This document shows positions 36,023 through 43,874 of a stretch of 64,000 nt of DNA, one piece after another. Position 1 is the stretch's first letter, and each line of letters opens with the position of its first letter. Source of the stretch: Mucilaginibacter segetis (lineage in GTDB: Bacteria; Bacteroidota; Bacteroidia; Sphingobacteriales; Sphingobacteriaceae); NCBI RefSeq assembly GCF_016522075.1, contig NZ_JAEHFW010000004.1:62001-126000 (forward strand). Direction: 5' to 3'. The notes below the pieces were generated by a model. That model did not search any database, was not told the DNA's origin, and was given only the letters and a program-made list of their open reading frames with translations. The position numbers and the translations under genes were made by a program.

Positions 36023-36030
36023 CAAAGTTA
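36023..36030 (-). promoter_or_regulatory. -7 box for the aldehyde dehydrogenase gene
   Basis: TAACTTTG on the minus strand, 15 bases before the ATG at 36007. It favours 36007 over a TTG start at 36025, which would overlap this box. Confidence 0.5.
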
Positions 36031-36240
36031 AAAATCTTTAGGGCAATATCATCAACTCATCCTCTGCCGGTTAAAATGCTGTACATTTATTATCAGTTAC
36101 TTGCATTGCAAACTTGTTAATAATGTTTGTATGTTGAAAACTTAATTGCCTTTTAGGAGCTTATTATTGTAATTTGAACTCATGTTTAAGCCTTGCGGAT
36201 TAACCATCCGGAGGAATTTGTGTTCTTCAAATAAACTTGA

Positions 36241-37644
36241 ATGGAAGAAGAATTTGAATTTGGTTTTACCGAAGACCCAAAATTTTCGGTAGAACGGTAC
36301 GAAGAAATGATACGCAATCATGATCAGTACTTTTTTGATGCGCAGGCTTTTGAAAACATTATAGACTACTACATCGAGAAAAATGCCCCCTCGAAAGCCC
36401 TCCAGGTATCAGAATATGCCCGGAATCAGCATCCCTTTGCAGCTGTTTTCTTAATAAAACAAGCGCAGTTGCTGGTAGTTAATAACCGCGCTTCTGAAGC
36501 TTTTGCCGCACTGGATAAAGCCGCTATGCTGGAAGCATCGGATGCGGATATCTACATCATAAGGGGTAATCTTTATGAAAGTATGGAGCGCAATACTGAA
36601 GCTTTGGAGAATTATGAAAAGGCGCTGGAATTTGCCGAGGAAACTGATGAGATATTATTGCATATCGCATATGTTTATCAGAACATGGGCGACTATGATA
36701 CGGCAATAACTTATTTGAAATTATGCCTAAAACAAAACATGGAAAATCAGGATGCCTTATATGAACTGGCATTTTGCTACGATGTTTTGGATAATCAGGA
36801 AGAAAGCGTTCAGTTTTATCAGCAATATATTGACAATGAACCTTACAGTTACGCAGCATGGTACAATTTAGGGAACGCTTATACCAAACTTAGTCTTTTT
36901 GAGAAAGCTATTGACGCTTATGATTACGCGATACTAATTAAAGACAGTTTTGCGTCGGCTTATTTCAATAAAGGGAATGCTTTAGTTAATTTGGAAAAAT
37001 ACGCTGAAGCTATTGAAGTATATCGCCAAACTTTTGAGTACGAGCAGCCTAATGCCGATACGTATTGTGCAATAGGGGAATGCTATGAGAAACTGGAGCA
37101 GATGGACGAGGCCCGTTCCTTCTATAAAAAATCAGTAAAGATGGATCCTAAACTGGCCGATGCCTGGTTTGGTATTGGGGTGACACTTGATTTTGAAGAA
37201 AGGTACTTTGAAGCGTTGCACTTTTATAAAAAGGCGCTTGATCTGGATATTGCCAACGCTGATTATTGGTTCGCGATAGCGGACGCGGAATATAAATTAG
37301 GCCGCATAACTGAGGCTGAGCACGCTTATGAAAAAGTGGTAGAATTAAATCCGCTGGATGTTGATGCCTGGCTGGATTATTCGTCGATATTATACGAGCA
37401 AAAACGCCTGGCTGAAGCAATTGAGACCATATCCGAAGCTATAAAGAATAACCCTGATGCAGCCGAGCTTTATTACAGAATGGTAGCCTACCTGTTTGCA
37501 AAAGGGGAATATAATGAGGCCCTGAGTTTTTTGGAGATGGCTCTCGCATCCGATCCTGAAAAGCATTATATCCTGTTTGATTATTTACCGCAACTACAGG
37601 AGAATAAAATTATAATAGATATCATTAACCGATTTAACAGATAG
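36241..37644 (+). CDS. Cytoplasmic tetratricopeptide-repeat protein
   Basis: The 467-residue acidic protein lacks a signal peptide and consists of about 11 tandem TPR units from residue 60 on, for example YESMERNTEALENYEKALEF, GDYDTAITYLKLCLKQNMEN and YKLGRITEAEHAYEKVVELN. The repeats carry the usual W/L/G/Y/A/P spacing. The first 50 residues (EEEFEFGFTEDPKFSVERYE) are strongly acidic. Such proteins are scaffolds; close relatives are common, as far as I recall, in Bacteroidota. It is followed by a perfect terminator and has no operon partner, so no partner protein can be suggested. Confidence 0.88.
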   Translation: MEEEFEFGFTEDPKFSVERYEEMIRNHDQYFFDAQAFENIIDYYIEKNAPSKALQVSEYARNQHPFAAVFLIKQAQLLVVNNRASEAFAALDKAAMLEASDADIYIIRGNLYESMERNTEALENYEKALEFAEETDEILLHIAYVYQNMGDYDTAITYLKLCLKQNMENQDALYELAFCYDVLDNQEESVQFYQQYIDNEPYSYAAWYNLGNAYTKLSLFEKAIDAYDYAILIKDSFASAYFNKGNALVNLEKYAEAIEVYRQTFEYEQPNADTYCAIGECYEKLEQMDEARSFYKKSVKMDPKLADAWFGIGVTLDFEERYFEALHFYKKALDLDIANADYWFAIADAEYKLGRITEAEHAYEKVVELNPLDVDAWLDYSSILYEQKRLAEAIETISEAIKNNPDAAELYYRMVAYLFAKGEYNEALSFLEMALASDPEKHYILFDYLPQLQENKIIIDIINRFNR

Positions 37645-37650
37645 ATGAAT

Positions 37651-37687
37651 ATAAAACCGGTATTAGCAATATACCGGTTTTATATTT
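37651..37687 (+). terminator. Terminator of the TPR gene
   Basis: ATAAAACCGGTAT (37651-37663) and ATACCGGTTTTAT (37671-37683) form a perfect 13-bp stem with a 7-base loop and a T-rich tail. Confidence 0.9.
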
Positions 37688-37750
37688 TAATATCTATTGC
37701 ATTAAAGTTTCTTGCACTTATGCGCATCATTCCCGACATTTGTGCGCTAA

Positions 37751-37758
37751 TACTTTTG
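37751..37758 (+). promoter_or_regulatory. -7 box for the ComA-like gene
   Basis: TACTTTTG matches TAnnTTTG and lies 25 bases before the ATG at 37784. Confidence 0.45.
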
Positions 37759-37783
37759 GTTATAAGCTATAACAAAATATACT

Positions 37784-38545
37784 ATGAACTACCATATCAA
37801 TGATCTTCCTGAACGCACTGTAAAGCCACGAAACAGCGGTCTTACCATGGTTATGGATAAGGGATTAAGCTTGCGACAGGCGGAAGATTTTATTGAAGTA
37901 GGCGGTGAATATACCGACCTTATAAAATTAGGATGGGCAACATCATACGTTACGCCCAAGCTTGACGAAAAATTATCACTATACCGAGAAGCGGGGATAC
38001 CGGTATATTTTGGCGGCACACTTTTCGAAGCAATGATTGTAAGAGGTCAGTTTGATGATTACCGTCGTATACTGGATAAGTATAAGTTGCAGCATGCGGA
38101 AGTGTCTGATGGTTCTATAACTATTGAGCACGATGAAAAATGTGAATATATTCGTAAACTCAGCGAACAGGTTACCGTCATATCTGAAGTAGGTTCTAAA
38201 GACGTTCAAAAGATATTTGCACCATATAAGTGGATAAAATTAATGACCGCTGAAATAGAAGCCGGGTCATGGAAGGTGATTGCGGAAGCACGTGAAAGCG
38301 GTAACGTAGGCATTTATCGTGATTCGGGTGAGGTAAGGCAAGGTTTGGTTGATGAAATATTAACTCAAATACCTGAAGAAAGCATTATTTGGGAGGCGCC
38401 TCAAAAAGCCCAGCAAGTTTGGTTCATAAAGCTGATAGGCGCAAATGTGAGCTTAGGTAATATTGCACCGGCAGATGTTATCCCTGTGGAGACCTTACGT
38501 TTAGGTATCAGAAGTGATACATTTGAACATTTCCTGAAAGGGTAG
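37784..38545 (+). CDS. comA: Phosphosulfolactate synthase (ComA family)
   Basis: A 253-residue TIM-barrel protein. The order and spacing of DLIKLGWATSYVTP, GIPVYFGGTLFEAMIV, AEVSDGSITI, ISEVGSKD, WKVIAEARESGNVGIYRDSG and IIWEAPQKAQQVWFI follow the ComA/PF02679 family. In methanogens ComA adds sulfite to phosphoenolpyruvate to give (R)-phosphosulfolactate, the first step to coenzyme M. Bacterial homologues are thought to make sulfolactate or related sulfonates. No ComB, ComC or sulfonate transporter lies nearby. A small acidic protein gene follows 51 bases later. Family is firm; the physiological product in this organism is inferred. Confidence 0.88.
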   Translation: MNYHINDLPERTVKPRNSGLTMVMDKGLSLRQAEDFIEVGGEYTDLIKLGWATSYVTPKLDEKLSLYREAGIPVYFGGTLFEAMIVRGQFDDYRRILDKYKLQHAEVSDGSITIEHDEKCEYIRKLSEQVTVISEVGSKDVQKIFAPYKWIKLMTAEIEAGSWKVIAEARESGNVGIYRDSGEVRQGLVDEILTQIPEESIIWEAPQKAQQVWFIKLIGANVSLGNIAPADVIPVETLRLGIRSDTFEHFLKG

Positions 38546-38596
38546 TTTAGCCAAACAACAATAAGGATTCATACGTTCTGAATTAAAAGCGGAATT

Positions 38597-38869
38597 ATGA
38601 ATATACCTGAAAATAAGACAGCCCCGGAAAATGACGCGTTAGATCCAAAAAAAAAGAAGGGCGAACCCGAAGCAATTACTAACAACGAGGAAGCTAACAA
38701 GGTAGTGAATAAAGATGGTGTTTCTGCCGACATGGAAGGCATTGAGGAAACACTTAATGAATCGTCACCATCTCCTTCTGTGGAACAAACAACGGCAACA
38801 GATGCGGATATAGCCGAAAGCAATACAGCAACTGACGCTGAAATTGCCGGAGATGATAAAATAATTTAA
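38597..38869 (+). CDS. Small acidic, probably disordered protein
   Basis: A 90-residue protein starting MNIPENKTAPENDALDPKKK, with repeated Thr/Asp/Ala-Glu units (TATDADIAESNTATDAEIAG). It contains almost no hydrophobic residues, so it should be unfolded. ATG is preceded by GGAATT. It follows comA by 51 bases and precedes a terminator at 38884-38918, so it is likely co-transcribed. The coding status rests on this context and on the uninterrupted frame; the function is unknown. Confidence 0.6.
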   Translation: MNIPENKTAPENDALDPKKKKGEPEAITNNEEANKVVNKDGVSADMEGIEETLNESSPSPSVEQTTATDADIAESNTATDAEIAGDDKII

Positions 38870-38883
38870 TTTTTTTATTATAC

Positions 38884-38918
38884 AAAAAAGGCAGCCTTTA
38901 TTTTAAGGCTGCCTTTTT
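38884..38918. terminator. Bidirectional terminator
   Basis: AAAAAGGCAGCCTT (38885-38898) pairs with AAGGCTGCCTTTTT (38905-38918), a 14-bp perfect stem with A and T runs at its ends. It separates the comA unit from the convergent hydrolase gene. Confidence 0.92.
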
Positions 38919-38933
38919 GCTTATATACGTTAT

Positions 38934-39740
38934 TTATTTGTTCTTAACATTTGAAAATAACCAGGGTAAAAGTTCAGGCTCTGCAAAAGCATCCTTCCAA
39001 CTATTATGATCATCGTTAGGATAAACCGTAAAACGGGGATTACCACCCGCATCCCTTATAGCGGCTACCATGGCCTGTGAATGTTCAACAGGTACTACGC
39101 TATCTTTAGCGCCATGAAATATCCACATAGGTACTTTTTTAGCATATTTCCCGGCGTTGTTGGTGTTGTCGCCTCCGCATATGGCAAATGCCGCCGCGAA
39201 AACTTTGGGCTTACGCCTTAATATCTCAAACGTTCCCATGCCACCCATGGAGAGGCCCCCTACGTAAACTTGTTTTTTATTTACAAAAGGTTTATCAAGC
39301 AATTGATCAACAAGGCCGAGTAAGGCATGCATTGCGGGAGTAGGGTCACCGCCTTTCACAAAATTAAATATTCGTTTACCGTTGGCATTTGTATCCACCT
39401 TCACATTTGCCCAGTAACTATTTTTGGGGCATTGCGGATAAACTACAATGGCGGGATAATTTTCTCTTACAGAGTCTTTCAAAAAAAGCTCGGGGCCGTA
39501 AGCTAATTGCGCTTTATTGTCGTTGCCCCGTTCACCCGCTCCGTGTAAAACTATTAATAAAGGATATTGTTGGGTGGGATCAAACTTCTCGGGGAATAAT
39601 ATTCTGTAAGGAAGCGTATCATGCTTACTCGCGTACATTCCGCGCTCAAAAGCTGAATTATCCTGTGCGTGTACAAAAAACGGAAATGCCAGGCTTATTA
39701 TGCCCAGCATTCCTGTAATTAGCAATTTTTTTAAATTCAT
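38934..39740 (-). CDS. Secreted alpha/beta hydrolase (esterase/prolyl-oligopeptidase-like)
   Basis: The 268-residue protein has a signal peptide (MNLKKLLITGMLGIISLAFP, ending near HAQD). The fold landmarks are LLIVLHGAGERGNDNK (oxyanion loop), nucleophile Ser in VYVGGLSMGGMGTF, Asp in FHGAKDSVVP and His in NDDHNSWKD. It resembles feruloyl/acetyl esterase-like hydrolases with a PHB-depolymerase-type domain. It is on the same strand as, and 116 bases after, the GH144 enzymes. It may remove acyl groups from the imported glucan, but could be independent. Confidence 0.85.
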   Translation of the reverse strand: MNLKKLLITGMLGIISLAFPFFVHAQDNSAFERGMYASKHDTLPYRILFPEKFDPTQQYPLLIVLHGAGERGNDNKAQLAYGPELFLKDSVRENYPAIVVYPQCPKNSYWANVKVDTNANGKRIFNFVKGGDPTPAMHALLGLVDQLLDKPFVNKKQVYVGGLSMGGMGTFEILRRKPKVFAAAFAICGGDNTNNAGKYAKKVPMWIFHGAKDSVVPVEHSQAMVAAIRDAGGNPRFTVYPNDDHNSWKDAFAEPELLPWLFSNVKNK

Positions 39741-39856
39741 GGGTATCGGTTTAAATGTCTCTTATTAATTTACGTATAGCTCTAACGCAAATTAGCCTAT
39801 TTCGATTTATTTTTCACAAATAATTTTCAGGCAAAACATCTAATACCCTAAGTCCT

Positions 39857-41209
39857 CTATTTTTTTGCAAGAGCCGGGCTGGTAAAATCTAATTTTTTTA
39901 AACCGTTTTGAATTTCCGGACAACTCATAAATAAATTCCACAGCAAGCCTGAGCGATAATTTTCTATCATTACAACTATTGGTCCCTGATCAATTGCCAG
40001 GTATGATTTAGCATACCAGTTATGCGATTCGCTGAACGCATCTGTAAAGCCATATTCGCCCCATATTTTATCTCCCAGGTCATAATAGAAATGACGAAGC
40101 GCCTGCATGGAATATTCCGGTGTATACGGGAATGCAGAAAGTGCGGCGGTAGGTGTTATCACGCCCAGATCGTTAGTAGGGGAGTGTGCGTTATAACCTT
40201 CATAATTATCACTTGCGGTTAGTCCCCAGCAGTTTTCACCATAACCTTTAAATTTTTTAGGGTTATCAATGCAATACGCACGATTAATAAGTGTATGATT
40301 TTGATTTTGTACCCAATAATCGGCATAGCGGTCTTTTAAGCCTTTCGGATTCAGGCCCATAAAGGAATATTGCGAAAAAAATAACGGACCACCATAATCA
40401 AATCCTAAAGGTAATTTATACCCGTAAAATGTTTTTCCATTTGTAAAGAAGTCACTTTGAGCCCAGCCTCTGTGATAAACGTCAGCTGTAACCGGGTACC
40501 TGTCGGCCGAGGCTGCAAGTATATACGTTATTAAACATTCATTAAAGCCGCGTATCGGAAAATTCATTGCCCATCCATTGTTCGGGCTCCAGTGCCAGTA
40601 TAAATTATCCCGACCGTCGCGCGTGTACCAGTCCCATTCAATTTCACTCCACATCCAGCCTATCATATCGCGTATGCGGCGTTCTTTAGGCGTATCAGCG
40701 GTAAAATATTGCTTAGCACATAACAAACCTTCAAATAAATACGATGTTTCCACCAGGTCGCCACCATCATCTTTCCGCCCAAACGGGATGGTTTTTCCGG
40801 TTTCGCCATTAAGCCAGTGCGGAAATACACCGTGGTATGAATCAGCCTTATATAAAAACTGAACAATTTTTACCATACGGTCAACCGCTTGTTCATGTGT
40901 TATCCATTTTCTATGATCGGCAGCTATCAATGCCATTATCCCAAAGCCTGATCCGCCGGTGGTTACCACCTCATTACCGTAATCGAATGCAGCGTTACTG
41001 CGCTCGCGGGCCAGGCCGCTAACCGGATGGCCAAAATCCCAAAAGTAACGGAATGTTTGGCGTTGTACCACATCAAGCAGGGCACTGTCCGTCAGGTTTT
41101 TTATAATACCCACGGGTTTTATGCCATCTGCCACCGGTGCTGCCGGCTTTTGAGCCATACAATGAGCTGATAGTACAATTATGGCTAAGGATAAAAATAT
41201 TTTCTTCAT
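39857..41209 (-). CDS. GH144 endo-beta-1,2-glucanase-like enzyme (non-lipoprotein)
   Basis: A 450-residue secreted protein with signal peptide cleavage near AHCMAQ; His before the Cys argues against a lipobox. The (alpha/alpha)6-type domain carries FRYFWDFGHPVSGLARERSN, GGSGFGIMALIAADHRKWIT, FPHWLNGETGKTIPFGRKDD, GDLVETSYLFEGLLCAKQYF, WDWYTRDGRDNLYWHWSPN and SPTNDLGVITPTAALSAFPY, matching the Glycoamylase/PF10091 group that contains GH144. Characterised GH144 members cut beta-1,2-glucan to sophorose-type oligomers. It probably acts in the periplasm. It is 57 bases after its paralogue, likely one transcript. Confidence 0.88.
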   Translation of the reverse strand: MKKIFLSLAIIVLSAHCMAQKPAAPVADGIKPVGIIKNLTDSALLDVVQRQTFRYFWDFGHPVSGLARERSNAAFDYGNEVVTTGGSGFGIMALIAADHRKWITHEQAVDRMVKIVQFLYKADSYHGVFPHWLNGETGKTIPFGRKDDGGDLVETSYLFEGLLCAKQYFTADTPKERRIRDMIGWMWSEIEWDWYTRDGRDNLYWHWSPNNGWAMNFPIRGFNECLITYILAASADRYPVTADVYHRGWAQSDFFTNGKTFYGYKLPLGFDYGGPLFFSQYSFMGLNPKGLKDRYADYWVQNQNHTLINRAYCIDNPKKFKGYGENCWGLTASDNYEGYNAHSPTNDLGVITPTAALSAFPYTPEYSMQALRHFYYDLGDKIWGEYGFTDAFSESHNWYAKSYLAIDQGPIVVMIENYRSGLLWNLFMSCPEIQNGLKKLDFTSPALAKK

Positions 41210-41266
41210 CAGTAATAATTAATAGGTTAAATAGCGGGGATTTTAACCTTGCCGCTATTTTAAAGT

Positions 41267-42937
41267 TTACAAATGCGGTCCCTGAAAACCCAGGTTTTTC
41301 ATCCCTGTTTTTATTTCCGGACAGCTCATGAATAAATTCCACAGTAATCCGCTGCGGTAATTTTCTATCATGCAAATAATCGGCCCCTGGTCAATGGCCA
41401 GGTAAGAGTTAGCAAACCAGGTGTCGTTTAAGCTAAAGGCATCATAAAAACCATACTGGCCCCATAGCTTGTCTCCCAGTTTGTAATAAAAGTATCGTAA
41501 TGCGGCCATTGACTGATCGGGTGTGTATGGCAGGGAGGATAAAGCAGCAGTAGGTGCAATTACTCCTACATCATTGGTAGGAGAACTGGCAGTGTATCCA
41601 CCATCTATATCACTTGCGGTAAGGCCCCAGCATGCAGCGCCATAACCAAAGTAATTTTTAGGGTTTGCTACACAATAATTGTAATTAATTAATGTATGAG
41701 CTTTGGTTTGTTTTCCATAGTCGGCATAGGCATCGCTTAAACCATTTGGATTGATACCCAAAAAGGAGTAGTGTTCAAAAAATAGCGGTCCGCCCTGGGC
41801 TGGTCCTAATGGCAATTGTACTCCATAATACGTGTTCCCGTTTTTCATACTGCCATTGCCTGCCCAACCATTATCATATACCGATTTGGGTATGGCGTGT
41901 GTTGGAGAAGATGCCGCAAGAGCGTAAACAATTAACCCTTCGTTCCATCCGGAAATCTTCATGTTAATTGCCCATCCTTTGTCAGGGCTCCAATGCCAGT
42001 ATAAAACATCCTGGTTGTTTTGGCGGAACCAATCCCATTCTACGCCATTCCATAATGTATTTATATCAGCTCGTAAGGTGGTTTCATCTGAACCGGCGCC
42101 ATTAAAGTACTGGCGCGCAGTTAGCAGGCCCTGCATTAAATAAGAGGTTTCTACAAGGTCTGCACCATTATCTAACTGACTAAAGGGAACTACCGCACCT
42201 GTTACGCCGTTAAGCCAATGCGGAAATGCCCCATGAAATTTTTGCGCGTTGTTTTTTAAAAAACCTACTATTTTTTGCAAGCGTGCCAAACCGTCGGCTC
42301 TTGAAATAAAGCCACGGTCAATACCTACTACCATGGCCATTATGCCAAATCCCGATCCGCCGGTTGTTACCACATCACCTGAGGTATTTCGCTCACGGGC
42401 AAGCCCGCTAACCGGATGGCCGAAATCGTAAAAGTATTTTAAGGTTTGTTTCTGTACCAGATCAAGCAATTCATTGTCGGTTATCGCCGGGAATTTATCA
42501 GCTGGATCGATACCGGTAGTAAGGTTTATATCTATTGGTGATTGTAAGTTTGCGCTTTTAGCAGATTTAAGAGCAGTAGACACCGAAACTGTATACTTGG
42601 TGATAAAATTAAACACCGGTTTGATAACTATGGTGCTATCATTATTTTCATAAGATGATGTATAAGTTACATTTGCCCCGGTTTTATCTTTTATACTTAG
42701 AGCATTAGCTACAGAAGCTTCATCAACAGGGGATGAGAAGGATATTTTTATAACAGGATTATTGTTTACGTTAGTATATGTAAAACCATTAAATACACCG
42801 TTAACCTTTAATGCGTTAAAGTTTAACGATGCGGGGGGTATTACCGGATGTACCGGTGATGGTGCCGGATCATTACTTTTGCAAGCCATTATCAAAAAAA
42901 TCAGGCAAACCCCTGCGTATATCTTTAAATCTCTCAT
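41267..42937 (-). CDS. GH144 endo-beta-1,2-glucanase-like lipoprotein with N-terminal Ig-like domain
   Basis: A 556-residue paralogue of the next gene. The N-terminus MRDLKIYAGVCLIFLIMAC has a lipobox (Cys19), followed by a Pro/Ser linker and a Big_5-type Ig-like domain (about 40-150, KISFSSPVDEASVANALSIK). The catalytic domain (about 160-555) has YFYDFGHPVSGLARERNTSG, FPHWLNGVTGAVVPFSQLDN, GADLVETSYLMQGLLTARQY, EWDWFRQNNQDVLYWHWSPD and ASSPTNDVGVIAPTAALSSL. It is probably surface-exposed and makes the first cut in beta-1,2-glucan. It lies 85 bases past the LamG gene and its terminator. Confidence 0.88.
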   Translation of the reverse strand: MRDLKIYAGVCLIFLIMACKSNDPAPSPVHPVIPPASLNFNALKVNGVFNGFTYTNVNNNPVIKISFSSPVDEASVANALSIKDKTGANVTYTSSYENNDSTIVIKPVFNFITKYTVSVSTALKSAKSANLQSPIDINLTTGIDPADKFPAITDNELLDLVQKQTLKYFYDFGHPVSGLARERNTSGDVVTTGGSGFGIMAMVVGIDRGFISRADGLARLQKIVGFLKNNAQKFHGAFPHWLNGVTGAVVPFSQLDNGADLVETSYLMQGLLTARQYFNGAGSDETTLRADINTLWNGVEWDWFRQNNQDVLYWHWSPDKGWAINMKISGWNEGLIVYALAASSPTHAIPKSVYDNGWAGNGSMKNGNTYYGVQLPLGPAQGGPLFFEHYSFLGINPNGLSDAYADYGKQTKAHTLINYNYCVANPKNYFGYGAACWGLTASDIDGGYTASSPTNDVGVIAPTAALSSLPYTPDQSMAALRYFYYKLGDKLWGQYGFYDAFSLNDTWFANSYLAIDQGPIICMIENYRSGLLWNLFMSCPEIKTGMKNLGFQGPHL

Positions 42938-42969
42938 CTTATTTCTTTTTTAATAGTTGCACCAATCAT

Positions 42970-43006
42970 AAAAAAAGGCTGCCCGGCTATTACACCGAAC
43001 AACCTT
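42970..43006 (-). terminator. Minus-strand-specific terminator after the SusC-SusD-LamG genes
   Basis: In the minus-strand RNA AAGGUUGUUCGG pairs with CCGGGCAGCCUU over 12 positions if G-U wobbles are counted, followed by a U7 run. The plus-strand copy would have A-C mismatches at the same places, so it should work in one direction only. It divides the binding/import genes from the GH144 genes. Confidence 0.75.
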
Positions 43007-43022
43007 ATACTCAATCAAATGT

Positions 43023-43856
43023 TTACTTTCCTCTGCCTTCAAGTTTTACAATGGCGTTTATCTCCTGGTCAGTAAGCGCTTTGTTATATATTCTTACTTC
43101 GTCTAACTTTCCGGTTAAATAACTTGCCCAGCTTTGCTGACCGGTTGCCGATGTTTGGCTTGGAGTGGTCATGAACTGTACACAACCAAAAACTATTTTA
43201 CCGGTATTATTGAAATGCAATGGTCCTGAAAGCCCGCTCACATTTGCCTGTGCCACTCTTGAGCCATTTACATATAATTTGCAGGTAGATGAGGTTTCAT
43301 CATAAGATACGCCAATGTTCACCCATTTATTGAAAAGGTTGGTTACATTATCAACAGAGAAGGTTTTATCATCTACACCATTAGAAATATGTATACGTAG
43401 TTTGCCATTATCATTTGTGCTCCCATTTTCTACAAATATTTCAAGGTTACCCCAAAAGGTTGTGGTGTTAACTAATGAAAACAGACCTAAAATACCTGTT
43501 GATGGCGGAGGGGTGTTTATCCACTCAGTTGTAGTAAAACTGGTAACCCCGGTTACCGCGCTTGAAGGGGTAGTTAATACATAGCTGTTTAAAGCGCCCT
43601 GCAATGCGTCGCCTTTTACACCTTCGTTAAATGTGGTGCCGGTAGCAGTTCCTGCTGTATTTGATACACTGTCAATAAGGTTATTATCAAAAGACCAGTG
43701 AGCTACTAAATTTGAAGAAGCTACTGCATTAGCGCTGGTGTAGCCGCCAATATCCAAAGGAGGAGCATAACTTTTAGGATCGAAGCTTTTTTGGCATGAA
43801 GACAGGCCCATGCCCACAAGGGCAACGGTCATCAGTTTTATATTAAATTTTTTCAT
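43023..43856 (-). CDS. LamG-domain lipoprotein, candidate surface glycan-binding protein
   Basis: The 277-residue protein begins MKKFNIKLMTVALVGMGLSS followed by Cys, a lipobox. The rest forms a concanavalin A-like LamG/Laminin_G_3 jelly roll: LVAHWSFDNNLIDSVSN, the middle strands FTTTEWINTPPPSTGI, KWVNIGVSYDETSSTCKLYV, and the C-terminal signature LTGKLDEVRIYNKALTDQEI. It sits directly after SusD (18 bases), the position of SusE/SusF or SGBP genes in other loci. It likely binds the glucan on the surface. Catalytic residues of GH16-type enzymes are absent, so I do not call it an enzyme. Confidence 0.85.
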   Translation of the reverse strand: MKKFNIKLMTVALVGMGLSSCQKSFDPKSYAPPLDIGGYTSANAVASSNLVAHWSFDNNLIDSVSNTAGTATGTTFNEGVKGDALQGALNSYVLTTPSSAVTGVTSFTTTEWINTPPPSTGILGLFSLVNTTTFWGNLEIFVENGSTNDNGKLRIHISNGVDDKTFSVDNVTNLFNKWVNIGVSYDETSSTCKLYVNGSRVAQANVSGLSGPLHFNNTGKIVFGCVQFMTTPSQTSATGQQSWASYLTGKLDEVRIYNKALTDQEINAIVKLEGRGK

Positions 43857-43874
43857 ATACTTAAAGTTTAATGA

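Noticed and set aside
43023..43856. GH16-type glucanase reading of the LamG lipoprotein
   Set aside because: The jelly roll lacks the E-x-D-x-x-E catalytic motif of GH16.
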